From positions 20,101,001-20,165,000 of the forward strand of contig NC_046681.1 of assembly GCF_009870125.1 (NCBI RefSeq): a stretch of 64,000 bases of DNA, given 5' to 3'. This DNA comes from Drosophila pseudoobscura. Lineage: Eukaryota > Arthropoda > Insecta > Diptera > Drosophilidae. The notes under the pieces are model-generated. The model did not search any database and was not told where the DNA came from. It worked only from the letters and a program-made list of their open reading frames with translations. Position 1 is the stretch's first letter. The number at the start of each line of letters is the position of its first letter. Shown here piece by piece: positions 26,101-36,229 of this stretch. The position numbers were made by a program, and so were the translations under genes.

Positions 26101-29100
26101 AAACATTTCACCAATGTGGCCAGACTTCTAAAAAGAAAATGGAAGTGGAGCAGAGAGCGGGGAGCGGGCAGAAGATGGCGGACCATTCAAGTGCGGCGAA
26201 TTGAATTTCTCATTCAACCAAAGCCAAAAAATGAAGGTGCCACAGAGACAGAGACGGAGAGCGAGTGAGACAGCCGGTAGATGAATGTGCGGGGGTGGTT
26301 TTGCCCAGCCCCCCACCACCCCCTCCACACCCAAAAAATTATAGTCAAAAGGAAATTTGATTTTGCAAACTCATGGACACAGACACACACCCACACAGCT
26401 GCAGTGTTGTGCTCTTGTAATTGAATTGAGCGCCGAAAAGCGCGCTACGAAAAATGGCACAAGGAGCAGAAGCAGGACGAAAAGGAGCCGGAGAACGCGG
26501 GGAAGCAGCAGAACCACAAAAGGCTGTAAAGAACAGAAGCACACACACACACACACACATAAAAAACCCACAATGGCCAGGGCTAATAAAATAAACGAAA
26601 AGCCTTTGTAAGCAAATTGAAAATATAAACAAACGAAAATTGATAAAGAACAGCAGAAAAAAGGCAAAACACAAAACGTAACCAACATAAAAAAAATGGA
26701 ATAAAGGCATACAAAAAAAAGTAACCAACAAAAAAAATGAAAGAATAAAAAACTGCACAGAGAAAAGCTAGAAAAAGGCAAAAAATTGGTCAGAGCCACA
26801 GCACAAACACACCCACACACACACCCACACAACAAAAGCATAAACAAAAGCCTCGGACACACATACACATACATAGAGCGGAAAAAAGACAACACAAAAT
26901 GGTCGAAAAAAACCAAACAACAAACAAAAGCCAATTCACAATTGAAAAATGCATAACAACAAAGTTCTCCTCTTCTATATGCGAGTATAACAATGAAAGG
27001 AGAACGAACACACACACACACACACCCACATAGAAACCAATTTATACGAAAATAAACAAAATGGCTGCTATAAAGGGGGGTGCCAGGAGGTGGGCGGTGG
27101 TGTGGATAGGGACTACAATAACAACAATTCGATTAAAACTTTTGCCCACTGAAATGAGCGCAAATTAAAGAAAAACAAGAATGGGTGTGCTAGAGAATGG
27201 GGAGTAACAGATAAGGATACCCTTTTGCAGATATAATCATATGGTACAGAAAATATATAGAAATAGGGGTATGATATAGAAGATATAAATGAGTAAGCTC
27301 AAGATATACGTTTCAAAGCATTAGATATTATATTAAATTAACAGTTTTCAATACTCGTTAAGACAAGTCCTATAATTCCCATTATGAGATATTATTAAAA
27401 ATATAGCAGAAATATAAAAAACTATAGTTTGTAAAATTGAATTAAAATATTTTTAAGCAAGTGTTTTCTTGATAAATTATTAATTGCATTATGGATACTT
27501 TTCGTTAATTTTCGCTGTTAATTTGGCCTGAAATATATTCAAAAACAACCATGTTTTCTTCGACTATGTACCTCCGACTAGTGTTCACTTTAGAACCCCC
27601 TGATGTACTGCCCTAATCTTCAGAATTATGACTTGCATTCAGAGTAAATCAAAAATAAGATCCAAGGGAAAGTTTCAGGCGGATAGCTTTAAAATTTATG
27701 GAGCAGTTTTCATCTTCCAAATCCAAAAGTACATACATATAATAAAGCGAGAAAGCAGCGCAACAGAAATAACTGGGAGTTCGATATTAAAGTTTCATTT
27801 TGAAATTAAAGCCAGCAAAAAGCAGCAGTAGAAGCAGCAGTAGAAGCAGCAGCAGAAGCAACCGAAAGGCAGTCCCATAAAAAGTGTTTCAGAGTGTTGA
27901 AAGCACAACAACAATCGTTACTGGCTACACGGCCATACATATATCCTCTAGATGTGTGTATCCTTCGGAGTGTATATCCTTTCTCGGTCCGACTTTCCTG
28001 GCCGTTACGTTTGACGTAGCGACAACGATTAACGTTGCGGCTAAACGCAAAGGGAGGCGGCAGCGCAGCGCAGCGCACGCTCTGCCGCGACAGCGTGGCG
28101 TGTGTCTGTGTGTGTGTGTGCGCGCATGCCATCCCACTCGCACAGCGGCGGTGACACGCCCCTCGCACGCTGGAAGGCAAGCGAGAATGGGATGGCACCA
28201 TGGCACACACCCCCCGTATAGCTAGCCCTCTCTAGCGCGCACACATTTTCGAACTGGATTTTCGAAATGGTGAAATTTCCCCTCTTCTTCCAGAAGTTAA
28301 CTTGTAGTTTGGGAACTTTACTGTTTTGTGTGGCTCTTGTTGTTGTTGCACTCACTTGATGAGGTCCGGTAGGCGTTCCGGCACTTTGGGGTGGGAGTCC
28401 TTCTTCAGATAGGTCGAGGAGAGCGCCTCCGTGCAGGCCAGCATTAGCTCGGTGGATAACTCGACCGGATGTTGTGGTGATTTTTCTTCGGGAAACTGCG
28501 GGCAAAAGGCAAAAGAAAATCGAAAGAAAAAAAAGTTAAAAGAGAGATTCGAACAAATTAAAAATAAATTCGAGTACACAATTGTTGCATGCTTTTTTCG
28601 GTTGACCGAAAGGGGAGTCAAAGACGAGGAAGAGGAGGAGCAGAAGAGCTCGGGCGGATGTCAAGTGAAATTTCTCGTTTCGTGTTTAAATTAATTAACA
28701 ATTTAAACGGCAACAAACAACATTCAAAAAGAAAGACGGAAAGACAGAGAGAGAGAGGGAGAGACATCCCACATCCATCAAAATGTTAATTGATGTTTCT
28801 ACTTCGCGCTATCTCTTTCTCTCTCTCTCTGCATTTATCGCGACTCCTCCCTCCTCACTCACGCATTCTCCACCAACAGAACAGTTACTGTTAACTTTTT
28901 CATTCTGTTGCGCCTTCTTCTTGCTCTTCATCCTCTTATTCTTCATTACATGACAAGCGGCGCGCGCGCTGATCCATCAAACAAAAGGTGAGAGGCAGGA
29001 GGCAGGAGGTGGGCACGGTGGGAAGAGGATTGTGATTGTTCAGAGAGGAGAAGGGGACGTGGAGTGCGGGAGAGAGGGGTAGGAGGAGGCCCAGAGGTGA

Positions 29101-32100
29101 GCGACAATAAACACGAGCCAAAAAGGAACTCCACAAAGTGCGATGCGCAGTAAAAATTTTGATACCCTCTATGCAGGCGGTATGACGATTTTCCAGAGAA
29201 GTTTTCAAATGGATAAGATCGAAAAGTCCTATATAATTTTGAAGAATTAAGGATATTTTAGCAATGCACAGAGGGAAGCAAATAGAATATGGAATTTTCT
29301 GAATAATCGCAGAAGCCGAACCTAATTCTTCAGTTCTAAGAAATACTTTTGGAGGGATCCCTAGTTATTCTACAGCAAGCAACCACTGTGAGAAAAACCA
29401 AATCATATAAATGTCTTGGAAACTGTCTCTCAAGAGATACATTTTTAAGAAAATAAAATTAACATTTATCTATATTTATCACCAAGCCCAGGGAAAATCT
29501 CATCACTATCTTTAAGCAAATTCGATCGCAATCTAATGACTGCATCAGAAATTTTCGTATTTTCGAGGGTATGTAATCTTCGACACCCAAATCTACACTT
29601 CACTTCTTGTTATAGAATAAAATATACAACAAAAATTAATGAAAAAATATACGAAAAATAAGCAGAGGTGAAGAGCAACGTTTATTGGGTGGGAGAGTGG
29701 TTTTTTATGCCATTTAACGATTGATTTAACAGCAGCCGCAAAATATATAAACATTTTACACGCTGACAAATTGGCCAGGAAGGGAACACCAGAGAGAGCC
29801 AGAGATAGAGAGAGAAAGAGAGGGTACAGGGCTGGGGGCGGAGGTCCACAGGGTACACAGACCTAGTGCTTAAAAATTGATAGGCCAAGCCGACAGCCCC
29901 AAGGCCCGTATCGTGCCGCACCGTCCCGGCGGCCAGTAAATAAAATTCAAATAAAAATGCCAAACAAACAAAAGGCAGCGCCAAATAAAAGCGTCAAAGA
30001 AATGGCAAATAAACAACACGATCCAAACGAGCCAGCGGACAGAAGAGCGGCAGAGAGCGGACAGGGGACGGGGGACGGGCAGCGGGAAACGGGGCAAAAA
30101 CAAAAGTCGAAATAAAACATAAACTTTAAACAAATGGTAGGGGCATACGAGAGACAAGCAGGAAGGGAAGCGATGACTAGGGAATGCCCTAACTTTACTA
30201 AAATACATCCCAGGAACACAAACAAGGACGGACAAACCACTCTTAAAATTCTAAAACCAATTGCTAACTATAAACAGGTTCTTAATCTGACTTATTATTA
30301 TTTCTTAATTATTATTATAAGGCCTTATTGCACTACGGACATATACAGATATTTTTTGCCGGCCAGTAGGGTTATATGGAAGTTCTAAGTATTAACTATA
30401 GTTAATCAAAAAAGATTAATATTGTAGGAAACCGAAATGGTTACCATAGTATAATAGAGAAGTCGTAGAGTGAAGTACCTATAACCTACATTTACTTAAA
30501 CTCAAGGTCTTTAAGCATTACGTTTTTATAAAGATTCATTATTCCTACGAAAGCCTTAGGTGGCGACAGCACAAAGTCAAAAGTCAAATCCGAAAATAGT
30601 TCAAAATACATTGCCATAATGTTGTCTTATAACTAAAATAACTAATTATTTTACATGCCACACATCTTGAACCTTTATAATACGCGAAAACCCATCACAA
30701 GCTGGCTGAAAATTCCTCGAGACCCTTTGCTATGCCGGGTTATGGCGTTTTCCATAGGTTAAAGACAGACAGAGAGACATAAACGCGGCCAAGTGTTAAG
30801 TGGCTCCTGGGAAGGACTATAACGCGAGCCAAGTACGAGGATATATATATATACGATATGTATGGGGTATATGGGCGGACTCATGACGAGGCCTGGGGAA
30901 TTGCCAGTTGCCAACTTCTTGCCTGTCTCCGACTCCTCCCTGCAACAGCGACTGTCTGGCGACACGTTTATTGGTGTGGAGCGGCACCAACTCTCGAAAA
31001 GTTTCTTTTGTATTGTGTGGGGGATTACCTGCAGGCTCTTGTTGATGGCATCGAGCAGAGCAGTTATGGAATTACCCAGCAGACCGTGACGGGCTATCTG
31101 GGGACACAAGGAGCAGGAAGTCCTATAGAGCTGCACCGCCAGATGGACGGATCTGAAAGGGAACAAAGGATTATTCTCTGCCAAAGGAAGTATTTCGGAG
31201 GGACACTGACTTGATGGAGACCTCTGAGTTCGGCTTGAGGCCCTCGCTAATCACATGGTTGGTCAATATGCCCAGGGCATCCATGCAGAGGAAGGCCTGA
31301 AAATCGAATGTCTGTGCCTTGGGCAGGATGCGCAGCAGGTTGCCCAGGGCCCTGTCCATTCCCTGAGGTCCACCGCCCTTGACGATCATATTCAGAATCT
31401 TTGGCACTGCGCTGTCGCGCCTGACGAAGGCTGGTGTGGGTTCCATGTTCTCCAAATATTCAGCGGCACTGAAAGCACAAGAGACAGAGCTATTATCCGT
31501 TGAATCCCTTGGAAAAATGCGTTATAGAACTCACTTTTGACTCATTCTCTGCTTTAACTTTTTCATTTTCTTCTTGTAGCTGCGTGAATGACCCCCTGTT
31601 CCGCCCACATCGGAGCGAGTGGAGGACATATCCCCATCCTCGGTGTTGCTGGTATGGTTGAGTGCCTCATCCGTTTCCTCGTGGTCGCCACGCCCATCCT
31701 CTGGCTGCCGCGTGGGCATGGTTAGCTCCTGGGCCCTCTGGCGTATATGCTCAATGTTCTCCTCGTGACGGCGGGCCGACTCGACCTGTTTCTGTTGTAT
31801 TTTCCTCTGCAACTCCTCTGTGGTCTGCTGCTGCTGGACCTGAAGCGCCAACAGACGCTCCTCCCGATCGCGGGCCTTCTCGCGAGCCAACGCCTGACGC
31901 TGGCGCTCTTTTTGCTCCTGCATTTTACCAATACGCTGCTCTTTCTCCAGTCGTGTTTCGTTCATCTTCTCCAGCTTCAGCAGGCGCTCTTTTTCCAGCG
32001 CCTGACGACGTCTTTCGACGGCCGCTTCTTTGGCCAGCTTCTCGTCCACCCGCTTCTGGCGTTCCTGTTCGAGCTCTTGGAGTCTGCCTTCGATTTCCTT

Positions 32101-35100
32101 GGAGGATTCGATCAAGTCCAGTCGCTTGTTCTGGGCTTCCATGTTCTTGATAAAGTTGATCTCCTTCAGCTTCTTGTCCTCGTCGTGCGCTTTGACGATG
32201 ATTTGCTTGAGATAGTTCTCTCGATTCTCGGCTGCGCGCTGTAGGCGGCCCTGCATCTTCATGCGCTTGTCCTCTATCAGCTGCTTCTTGGCCGCCTTTA
32301 CATCCTCGACGCGATCAAAGAGCTGCTGCAGCTTGGCCGCCTTTTCCTGCTGCAGGACAACCCGCTTCTGATGGGCTCGAGCCTGCTTGGCCTGGTACTT
32401 TTTGAGGGTCTCCTGCAGGGAGCGACGGCGTGATGGCGACGACAGCTTCTGGTGCAGCTCCTGGGCACGGCCCGGATGACGGGCCACATAGGCCTGCAAG
32501 GTGGCCAGGGCCTCGGCGCGCTCGTTCCACGACATGTCCGAAAGCAGGGCCTGATAGCGCAGCTCCAGACTGGCATTCTCATCATCGCTCATTGTCACAA
32601 AGACTGCAGCGTCATCGGTGCCCATGAGATCCTCCTGTTCCAGATCCAACTGCACCTCGCAGTCCGTTTCATCTGTTTCTGTGTCCACATCGATCTCCGT
32701 TTGCTCCAGTTCCCGTATCTGCCGCTCTAGAGACTCCTGCTCTTCCACCAGGATGCGCTCGTCGCGCTCCTCTTCGTTGTCGTCCGTGTTCTGCTCATCG
32801 TTCTCATCGCAGGCACTCAGCGTGTTGGCCTCCGGCTTGAGGAAACCATTGGGCAGCTTACAGCGGGCAATGCTCTCGTACAGCTCCCCAATGGTCTTGG
32901 AAAACTCGCAGTTTGTCTGTATCTTGATGTCGATTTTGTGGTGTTCATCGTTGGAGACTGCAAAGGAAAAAGAGGCAACTTTTAATATACGCTAAAACTC
33001 TCTCCAAGACTCTGATCTGCTCACGTTCCACAACGGTATCCACGGACGTGCTGGAGCCATCGTCCTGGTCATGCTCCTTTTGCTGCTGCTTCCGCAGCGC
33101 ATTCTTCTCGCTGCGCATGTACTCCTTGTGCAGCGATGTCATCTTGAGTCCCGTGAGATCCGACTTCTGTCTTTTGATGGTGGAGGTGCGTGCGGCCACA
33201 TAGACGGTGGCCGTTGCCGGGAGGCTGCTGCGCGCGCCACATGCAGAGGCGGCCTTATCCTGGTGCTTCTCCGGCTTTTCTGGTTTCCTTGCGGGCGCTT
33301 TCAGAGGCGGAAAAGAGTTTACTTTCGCTTTGGCATTCTTGATTTCTGGTCGCGTGCCTCCTGCTGCAGTCATACTCGTTTTGGCTGCTGCTCCCTTGCC
33401 CTTGGATGCCTCTGTGGTGGCAGTTGCTGTCTTTGCGGTTTGCGGAATGGGTTTTTTTGCTTTTGCCTTCTGCTGCTGCTGCTGCTGTTGTTGCTTCTCC
33501 ATGTCCTCCTTCTCGCGTTGCTGCTCGTTGAGAAGCGCCAGCGTGGGCAGGCTCGCATAGCCCGTGGGCTGATTGAATCGATTCGACCAGTGCATGCTGC
33601 TCCTTCGGCGATTCTTCACCGTCAGCCACCCATCGTTGGCATCGGCCTTCTGCTGCAGCTGCTTGGGCTCGGAATGTCTATCCTCCATCTTAAGAGTGCT
33701 ACGCGAGCTACTGAGCTGCTCATTGCTGGCCTTGAGGGTCGACGTGGAGCTGCCTATGTCCTCGCGGCTGCTCACCTTCGAGCTCCCCGCATTCCGTCGC
33801 TGGTTTGCGATCAGTGTGATGGTCGACCGCTTGGGCAGGGCCTTGGAGAGCGGAGCACCCACATGTGCATTGCCATTTGCCTTTCCATTCATATCCAGCA
33901 TCGTGCGGGAACGGGCCGACAGCCTGGAGGCCACATTGTTGGGCGGACCATAGCATTCGGTTTTGCTAGAGGGTCGTGGCGGTGGCTGGACCACATTGCG
34001 TCCAGTTTTAGCTGCGATCGGAGCTGCTTTGACTCCCCGACGAAGGCCATTTACGCCGGGAGCGGGAGCGGGAGCAGCAGCAGGAGCAGGTGCTGCTTTT
34101 GTGGCACTGTTTATAGGTTTCACTGGCACCGCAGCAGCCTTGGCATTCAGTGTTCCAGCTGCCGGAGCACTCACCCCCTTCTTCACCGGGCGATTAAGCA
34201 CACTAGAGTACTTCAGGGGACTGTTCTGGACCGTGTGTCCACCCGTGGCGGTGGCTGGCCCCGGGAGCTGGGGTTTCTTGAACAGCTCCGCCACTGGCTT
34301 CACCACTGTGCTGGGCGGTGTGGGCTCTTTGTTGGCCTGCTCGGCTAGGAGTGCATTCTCCATAAGCTCCAGCGAGGCCACTGTCATCTGCAGGGCTGTG
34401 GGTTCCACCACTTTTGGTGGGGCTTGTGACTGAGCCTCTTCTGGTTCTGGTTCTGTTTTGGCAGCTTCTGCTGGAATGGCTTGTTCTTTTGCGGCAGCTC
34501 CTTCGATTTCAATGGCGGCTGCTGCTTCGATTTCAGTGGCTGCTCCTTCGATTTCAATGGCGGCTGCTTCCTCGATTTCAACTGCAACTGCTTCTTCGAT
34601 TTCAGCGGCGACTGCTTCTTCGATTTCAGCGGCGGCTGCTTCTTCGATTTCAGCTGCTTCTGCCTCCGCTTTGGCTGCCGCTTCACGTTCCGCTGCCTCA
34701 CGCTGCTCTGCATCCAGGCGCATCTTTTCGCGCACATCGGCCAACGTGAGATGCGGGTCCTCCAGATCCGTCTGTGAGTATTGATTGTTCAGCTGCAGAT
34801 ATGTTTTGTCGCCGCTCAAATCCAAAGGTCCTTCGGCTGGCGCCTCCATGGGGTCCGACTGGGCCGATCCCTGGGTGGCGCGCTTGTTGCTGGCAAACAG
34901 CTCGCGGACATTCAGACGCATGGCACCTCGTGGCATTTGATCGTAGGCGCGCAGCAGTTTCTTAGGCGACACATGGCCATCGTAGCAGGGCGATGTCTTG
35001 CCCGACTGGCAGCCGCCAAACAAAGCCGGGCTCGATTTGCCCGAATTATTCGGACTGCATAGGCTCTTGGTGCGCACTCGCGGCAAGGGATTGCTTTTGC

Positions 35101-35690
35101 GCACCTCCCAGGCCAGACTTTGAGGGCGCTGCTGCAGCGGACGCGAGTCGTAGTCCCAGGAGACCTTGAACCACTCGCTGAGGGCCTTGAAATCCCGCAC
35201 ATAATTCTCCAGCACCAGGATCGTCTCCTGGCAGCTGGATATATTCTCGTAGCATTCGACGGTCTGGTAGATCTCGTTAACAGCCCGCTGCAGATTGCCG
35301 AAAAGCAATGCCCAGTAGCGGGCCTGCAGCTCAGATTTTTTGTCTCGCCCAGTGGAGGCGCTACGCACGCGTGGTCCCGAAACGGTGTGCTCTGTGGTCT
35401 TCATCCGTACCGATGGCGATGTGGGCGACTGGCAGCTCTTGGGGGTTCCAAGGGGCGACTTTGTTGGGGCCATCGGTGGCTTACGGTAGCCTGAAAGAGA
35501 GAACATTTAGTTTTCAAGAGTACAAATCGAAAAGATTCTACCTACAGTCACCGTTTATAATGACGCCTCCGCTTGTTGTGTCGCCGCCTACGCTGGCCAG
35601 GGAATTTGTAGATGTCTCGTCGCAAAACTGGTAGACTAGCAGATTCTTAGCCTCGCGCCCCTCGCGGCTCAATACCTCTCTCATTTCCAT
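4615..35690 (-). CDS. SCAPER: SCAPER orthologue (11 coding exons, 1776 residues)
   Basis: Coding exons in transcript order: 35690-35546, 35490-33025, 32957-31535, 31468-31211, 31152-31029, 28495-28356, 9094-8949, 8877-8785, 8479-8388, 5113-4787, 4731-4615. Every junction is GT-AG, phases agree, and the total is 5331 bases. The start is the first ATG in the open frame (ACACAATGG). Family features seen: an N-terminal EEGR/AKNL-like segment (residues about 5-20); the SCAPER_N block at about 104-180 ([28 protein letters not shown]); a long charged coiled coil at about 1000-1290 containing KLSSPSRRR and EAQNKR; and a helical-repeat C-terminus ([31 protein letters not shown]). SCAPER is an ER- and cilium-associated protein. 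In mammals it binds cyclin A and acts with TTC5 and CCR4-NOT in tubulin mRNA autoregulation. The C2H2 zinc finger of vertebrate SCAPER is absent here. Human SCAPER has 1400 residues; the extra length is mostly low-complexity sequence in exon 2. Confidence 0.9.
5114..8387 (-). other. SCAPER intron 9 (3.3 kb)
   Basis: Non-coding as far as I can see. It contains (CAG)5 followed by CTGTGG repeats near 6948-6985, a (TGTATC)n tract near 7212-7255, a (CAA)n tract near 7511-7532, a CCCAAA-type tract near 5440-5480, and a perfect 16-base palindrome at 8268-8283. AT-rich open frames around 5.8-6.0 kb lack coding character. Confidence 0.7.
8268..8283. repeat. Perfect 16-base palindrome in a CGACG-rich patch
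   Basis: GTACGACG is followed at once by its own reverse complement. The surrounding 8260-8300 is rich in CGAC/GTCG words that extend the dyad imperfectly. It lies about 100 bases beyond the 3' end of SCAPER exon 9, inside the intron. No known protein site is recognised. Confidence 0.8.
8388..9094 (-). CDS. SCAPER: SCAPER exons 7, 8 and 9
   Basis: Exon 7 (9094-8949) continues from exon 6, 19 kb away, and completes the conserved string [18 protein letters not shown], which aligns with human DLISYVVNMGLIDKL. Exon 8 (8877-8785) has acceptor TTTAG and donor ATTG/GTAAGA. Exon 9 (8479-8388) has acceptor TTTGCAG and donor TTTCAG/GTGAGT, and encodes the conserved [16 protein letters not shown] helix. 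Introns of 71 and 305 bases separate them. All phases agree. Confidence 0.88.
10014..10050 (+). repeat. GAGA tract
   Basis: A run of GAGAGA words suited to GAGA-factor binding, inside SCAPER intron 6. Similar tracts lie near 17520-17580, 28745-28765 and (as CT) 28810-28830. Their number suggests regulatory patches, but no function can be assigned from sequence. Confidence 0.45.
12310..12372 (+). repeat. CCCGTC and GCATC short tandem repeats
   Basis: A degenerate CCCGTC hexamer run is followed by about five GCATC pentamers, within SCAPER intron 6. The likely origin is replication slippage. Confidence 0.7.
12796..12870 (+). repeat. GGCAGT / GGACAC hexamer repeats
   Basis: Tandem GGCAGT, then GGCAGC, then GGACAC hexamers. 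The frame through them reads as alternating WQ/RQ and HG, which is a property of the repeat and not a protein. Intronic. Confidence 0.7.
19180..19204 (+). repeat. CCCTAA-like short tract
   Basis: Three near-copies of CCCTAAC or CCCCTAA. Drosophila telomeres are retrotransposon arrays rather than TTAGGG repeats, so this is most simply a chance microsatellite within SCAPER intron 6. Confidence 0.6.
24456..24521 (+). repeat. GATGTG / GGCTGT / AGCTGT hexamer array
   Basis: About ten hexamers of the series GGATGT, GGCTGT and AGCTGT in direct order. Related arrays occur near 6961-6985 and 11117-11150 in the same gene's introns. Confidence 0.75.
26539..27030 (+). repeat. Clustered (AC)n tracts
   Basis: Perfect (AC)n tracts near 26539-26560 and 27007-27028, with shorter interrupted ones near 26808-26832. 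The surrounding DNA is A-rich on the plus strand, which creates long but meaningless Cys/Phe/Val-rich frames on the minus strand. Confidence 0.8.
28127..28197. repeat. Inverted repeat, 15-bp stem
   Basis: Left arm 28127-28141 and right arm 28181-28197 can pair along TGCCATCCCA and CTCGC, with a two-base bulge (AA) in the right arm and a 39-base GC-rich loop. It lies in SCAPER intron 6, about 160 bases downstream of exon 6. The stem is shorter than a usual pre-miRNA stem and the loop is longer, so I do not call it a miRNA. Confidence 0.65.
28356..28495 (-). CDS. SCAPER: SCAPER exon 6, isolated between large introns
   Basis: Exon 6 starts at acceptor TTTTGCCCGCAG and encodes [13 protein letters not shown] through PERLPDLI, ending at donor ATCAA/GTGAGT. 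The last two bases join the first C of exon 7 to make Asn. It is 140 bases long and sits 2.5 kb from exon 5 and 19.3 kb from exon 7. The phase fit and the match across the 6-7 junction to human SCAPER support it. Confidence 0.87.
28496..31028 (-). other. SCAPER intron 5 (2.5 kb)
   Basis: No gene is recognised inside it. It contains GAGA and CT tracts near 28745-28830 and AT-rich DNA from 29.2 to 30.7 kb. It ends with the exon 5 donor CTGCAG/GTAATC. Confidence 0.65.
34490..34680 (-). repeat. 24-base coding minisatellite in SCAPER exon 2
   Basis: About eight degenerate copies of an 8-residue unit (A-A-A-E-I-E-E-A) at SCAPER residues about 318-383. The unit is 24 bases, so all frames stay open and shadow frames appear on both strands. 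A glutamine run lies later in the same exon (near 33470-33494, residues about 714-722). Both fall in the poorly conserved linker between the N-terminal SCAPER domain and the coiled coil. Confidence 0.85.
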
Positions 35691-36130
35691 TGTGTTTTCG
35701 ACGAGTTCTGTTGCCAAAAGCAGCGCAGCTGGCGCCTCGGCACGTCCCACACAGCGGACCTGCAGCTGTTCACGCAAATTTTCGTTTCGTCTACCCCAAC
35801 AGGTTAGAGGCGCCTCTGCGCGGTGGCCAGTGCCAGTGAGTTTTTAATTGATTATTCCTTACTTTTTGTTGCAGAATTTGTTGTCTTTCTGTTGTTCTCG
35901 CCGAGTGCTGCTGCAATATTTCGCAATGACAGCAGCAAGCAGCATCTTTGTTTCACAGGCGGCGGCCGACAACGAGGCTGGCGCTCATGCTATACGGCAC
36001 TTTTTTCTCAATTTATCGAATTACACACTGTCCCCACGCACAACACAGTGTTTTCGACCTAGATTTACTGTGATGACTTTTAATTTTTAAAAATTTTTAA
36101 AACCAAGAATTTACAGCCAGCTGAGCCCCA
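35691..36130 (-). other. SCAPER 5' untranslated region (extent unknown)
   Basis: The reading frame stays open upstream of the chosen ATG for about 150 bases without another in-frame ATG before the stop TAA near 35849. That supports the start at 35690. A 5' UTR intron cannot be excluded, because GTAAGG occurs near 35862-35867 on the minus strand. Confidence 0.5.
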
Positions 36131-36132
36131 CT

Positions 36133-36174
36133 TATCGATAAAATATATCGTCCGACCGTCCGAAATATACCGAA
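36133..36174 (-). promoter_or_regulatory. DRE plus motif-6 core promoter elements
   Basis: A perfect DREF element TATCGATA lies at 36133-36140. Read on the minus strand, 36163-36174 matches the Drosophila core-promoter motif KTYRGTATWTTT (TTCGGTATATTT). The pair is typical of TATA-less housekeeping promoters, and it sits about 450 bases upstream of the SCAPER start codon. The rightward gene at 38.3 kb is 2 kb away, so I assign the elements to SCAPER. Confidence 0.7.
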
Positions 36175-36229
36175 ACATACCGACTCATTTAAAAAATATA
36201 CTGATGAATTGATAGTACTTCTACATATT

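Larger units (their letters stand above)
9095..28355 (-). other. SCAPER intron 6 (19.3 kb)
   Basis: This intron joins exon 6 (donor ATCAA/GTGAGT) to exon 7 (acceptor CGCTTCCAG). I found no nested gene. The longer open frames are low-complexity or overlap on both strands. The content is typical fly intron: AT-rich blocks (9.1-9.6, 11.5-12.1, 13.5-14.1, 16.1-16.6, 18.0-18.6, 23.8-24.1, 25.1-25.7, 27.2-27.8 kb) alternating with patches of GAGA and CA/TG tracts that may hold regulatory elements. No transposon ends, tRNA or rRNA were recognised. Confidence 0.7.

Noticed and set aside
26371-27021. 216-codon Cys/Phe/Val-rich frame on the minus strand
   Set aside because: It is the complement of A-rich, (AC)n-rich intron sequence; the composition is that of simple repeats and there is no splice or start context.
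28100-28125. (TG)n with CGCG as a Z-DNA or special element
   Set aside because: Short and common microsatellite; nothing else supports a role.
28127-28197. Hairpin as a microRNA precursor
   Set aside because: The stem is only about 15 bp and the loop 39 bases, unlike a pre-miRNA.
31662-32244. Long plus-strand frames opposite SCAPER exon 3
   Set aside because: Shadows of the GC-rich coiled-coil coding sequence on the minus strand.
33071-34348. 425-codon plus-strand frame opposite SCAPER exon 2
   Set aside because: Antisense shadow of the exon; Leu/Arg/Gly-rich composition follows from the Ala/Glu/Gln codons of SCAPER.
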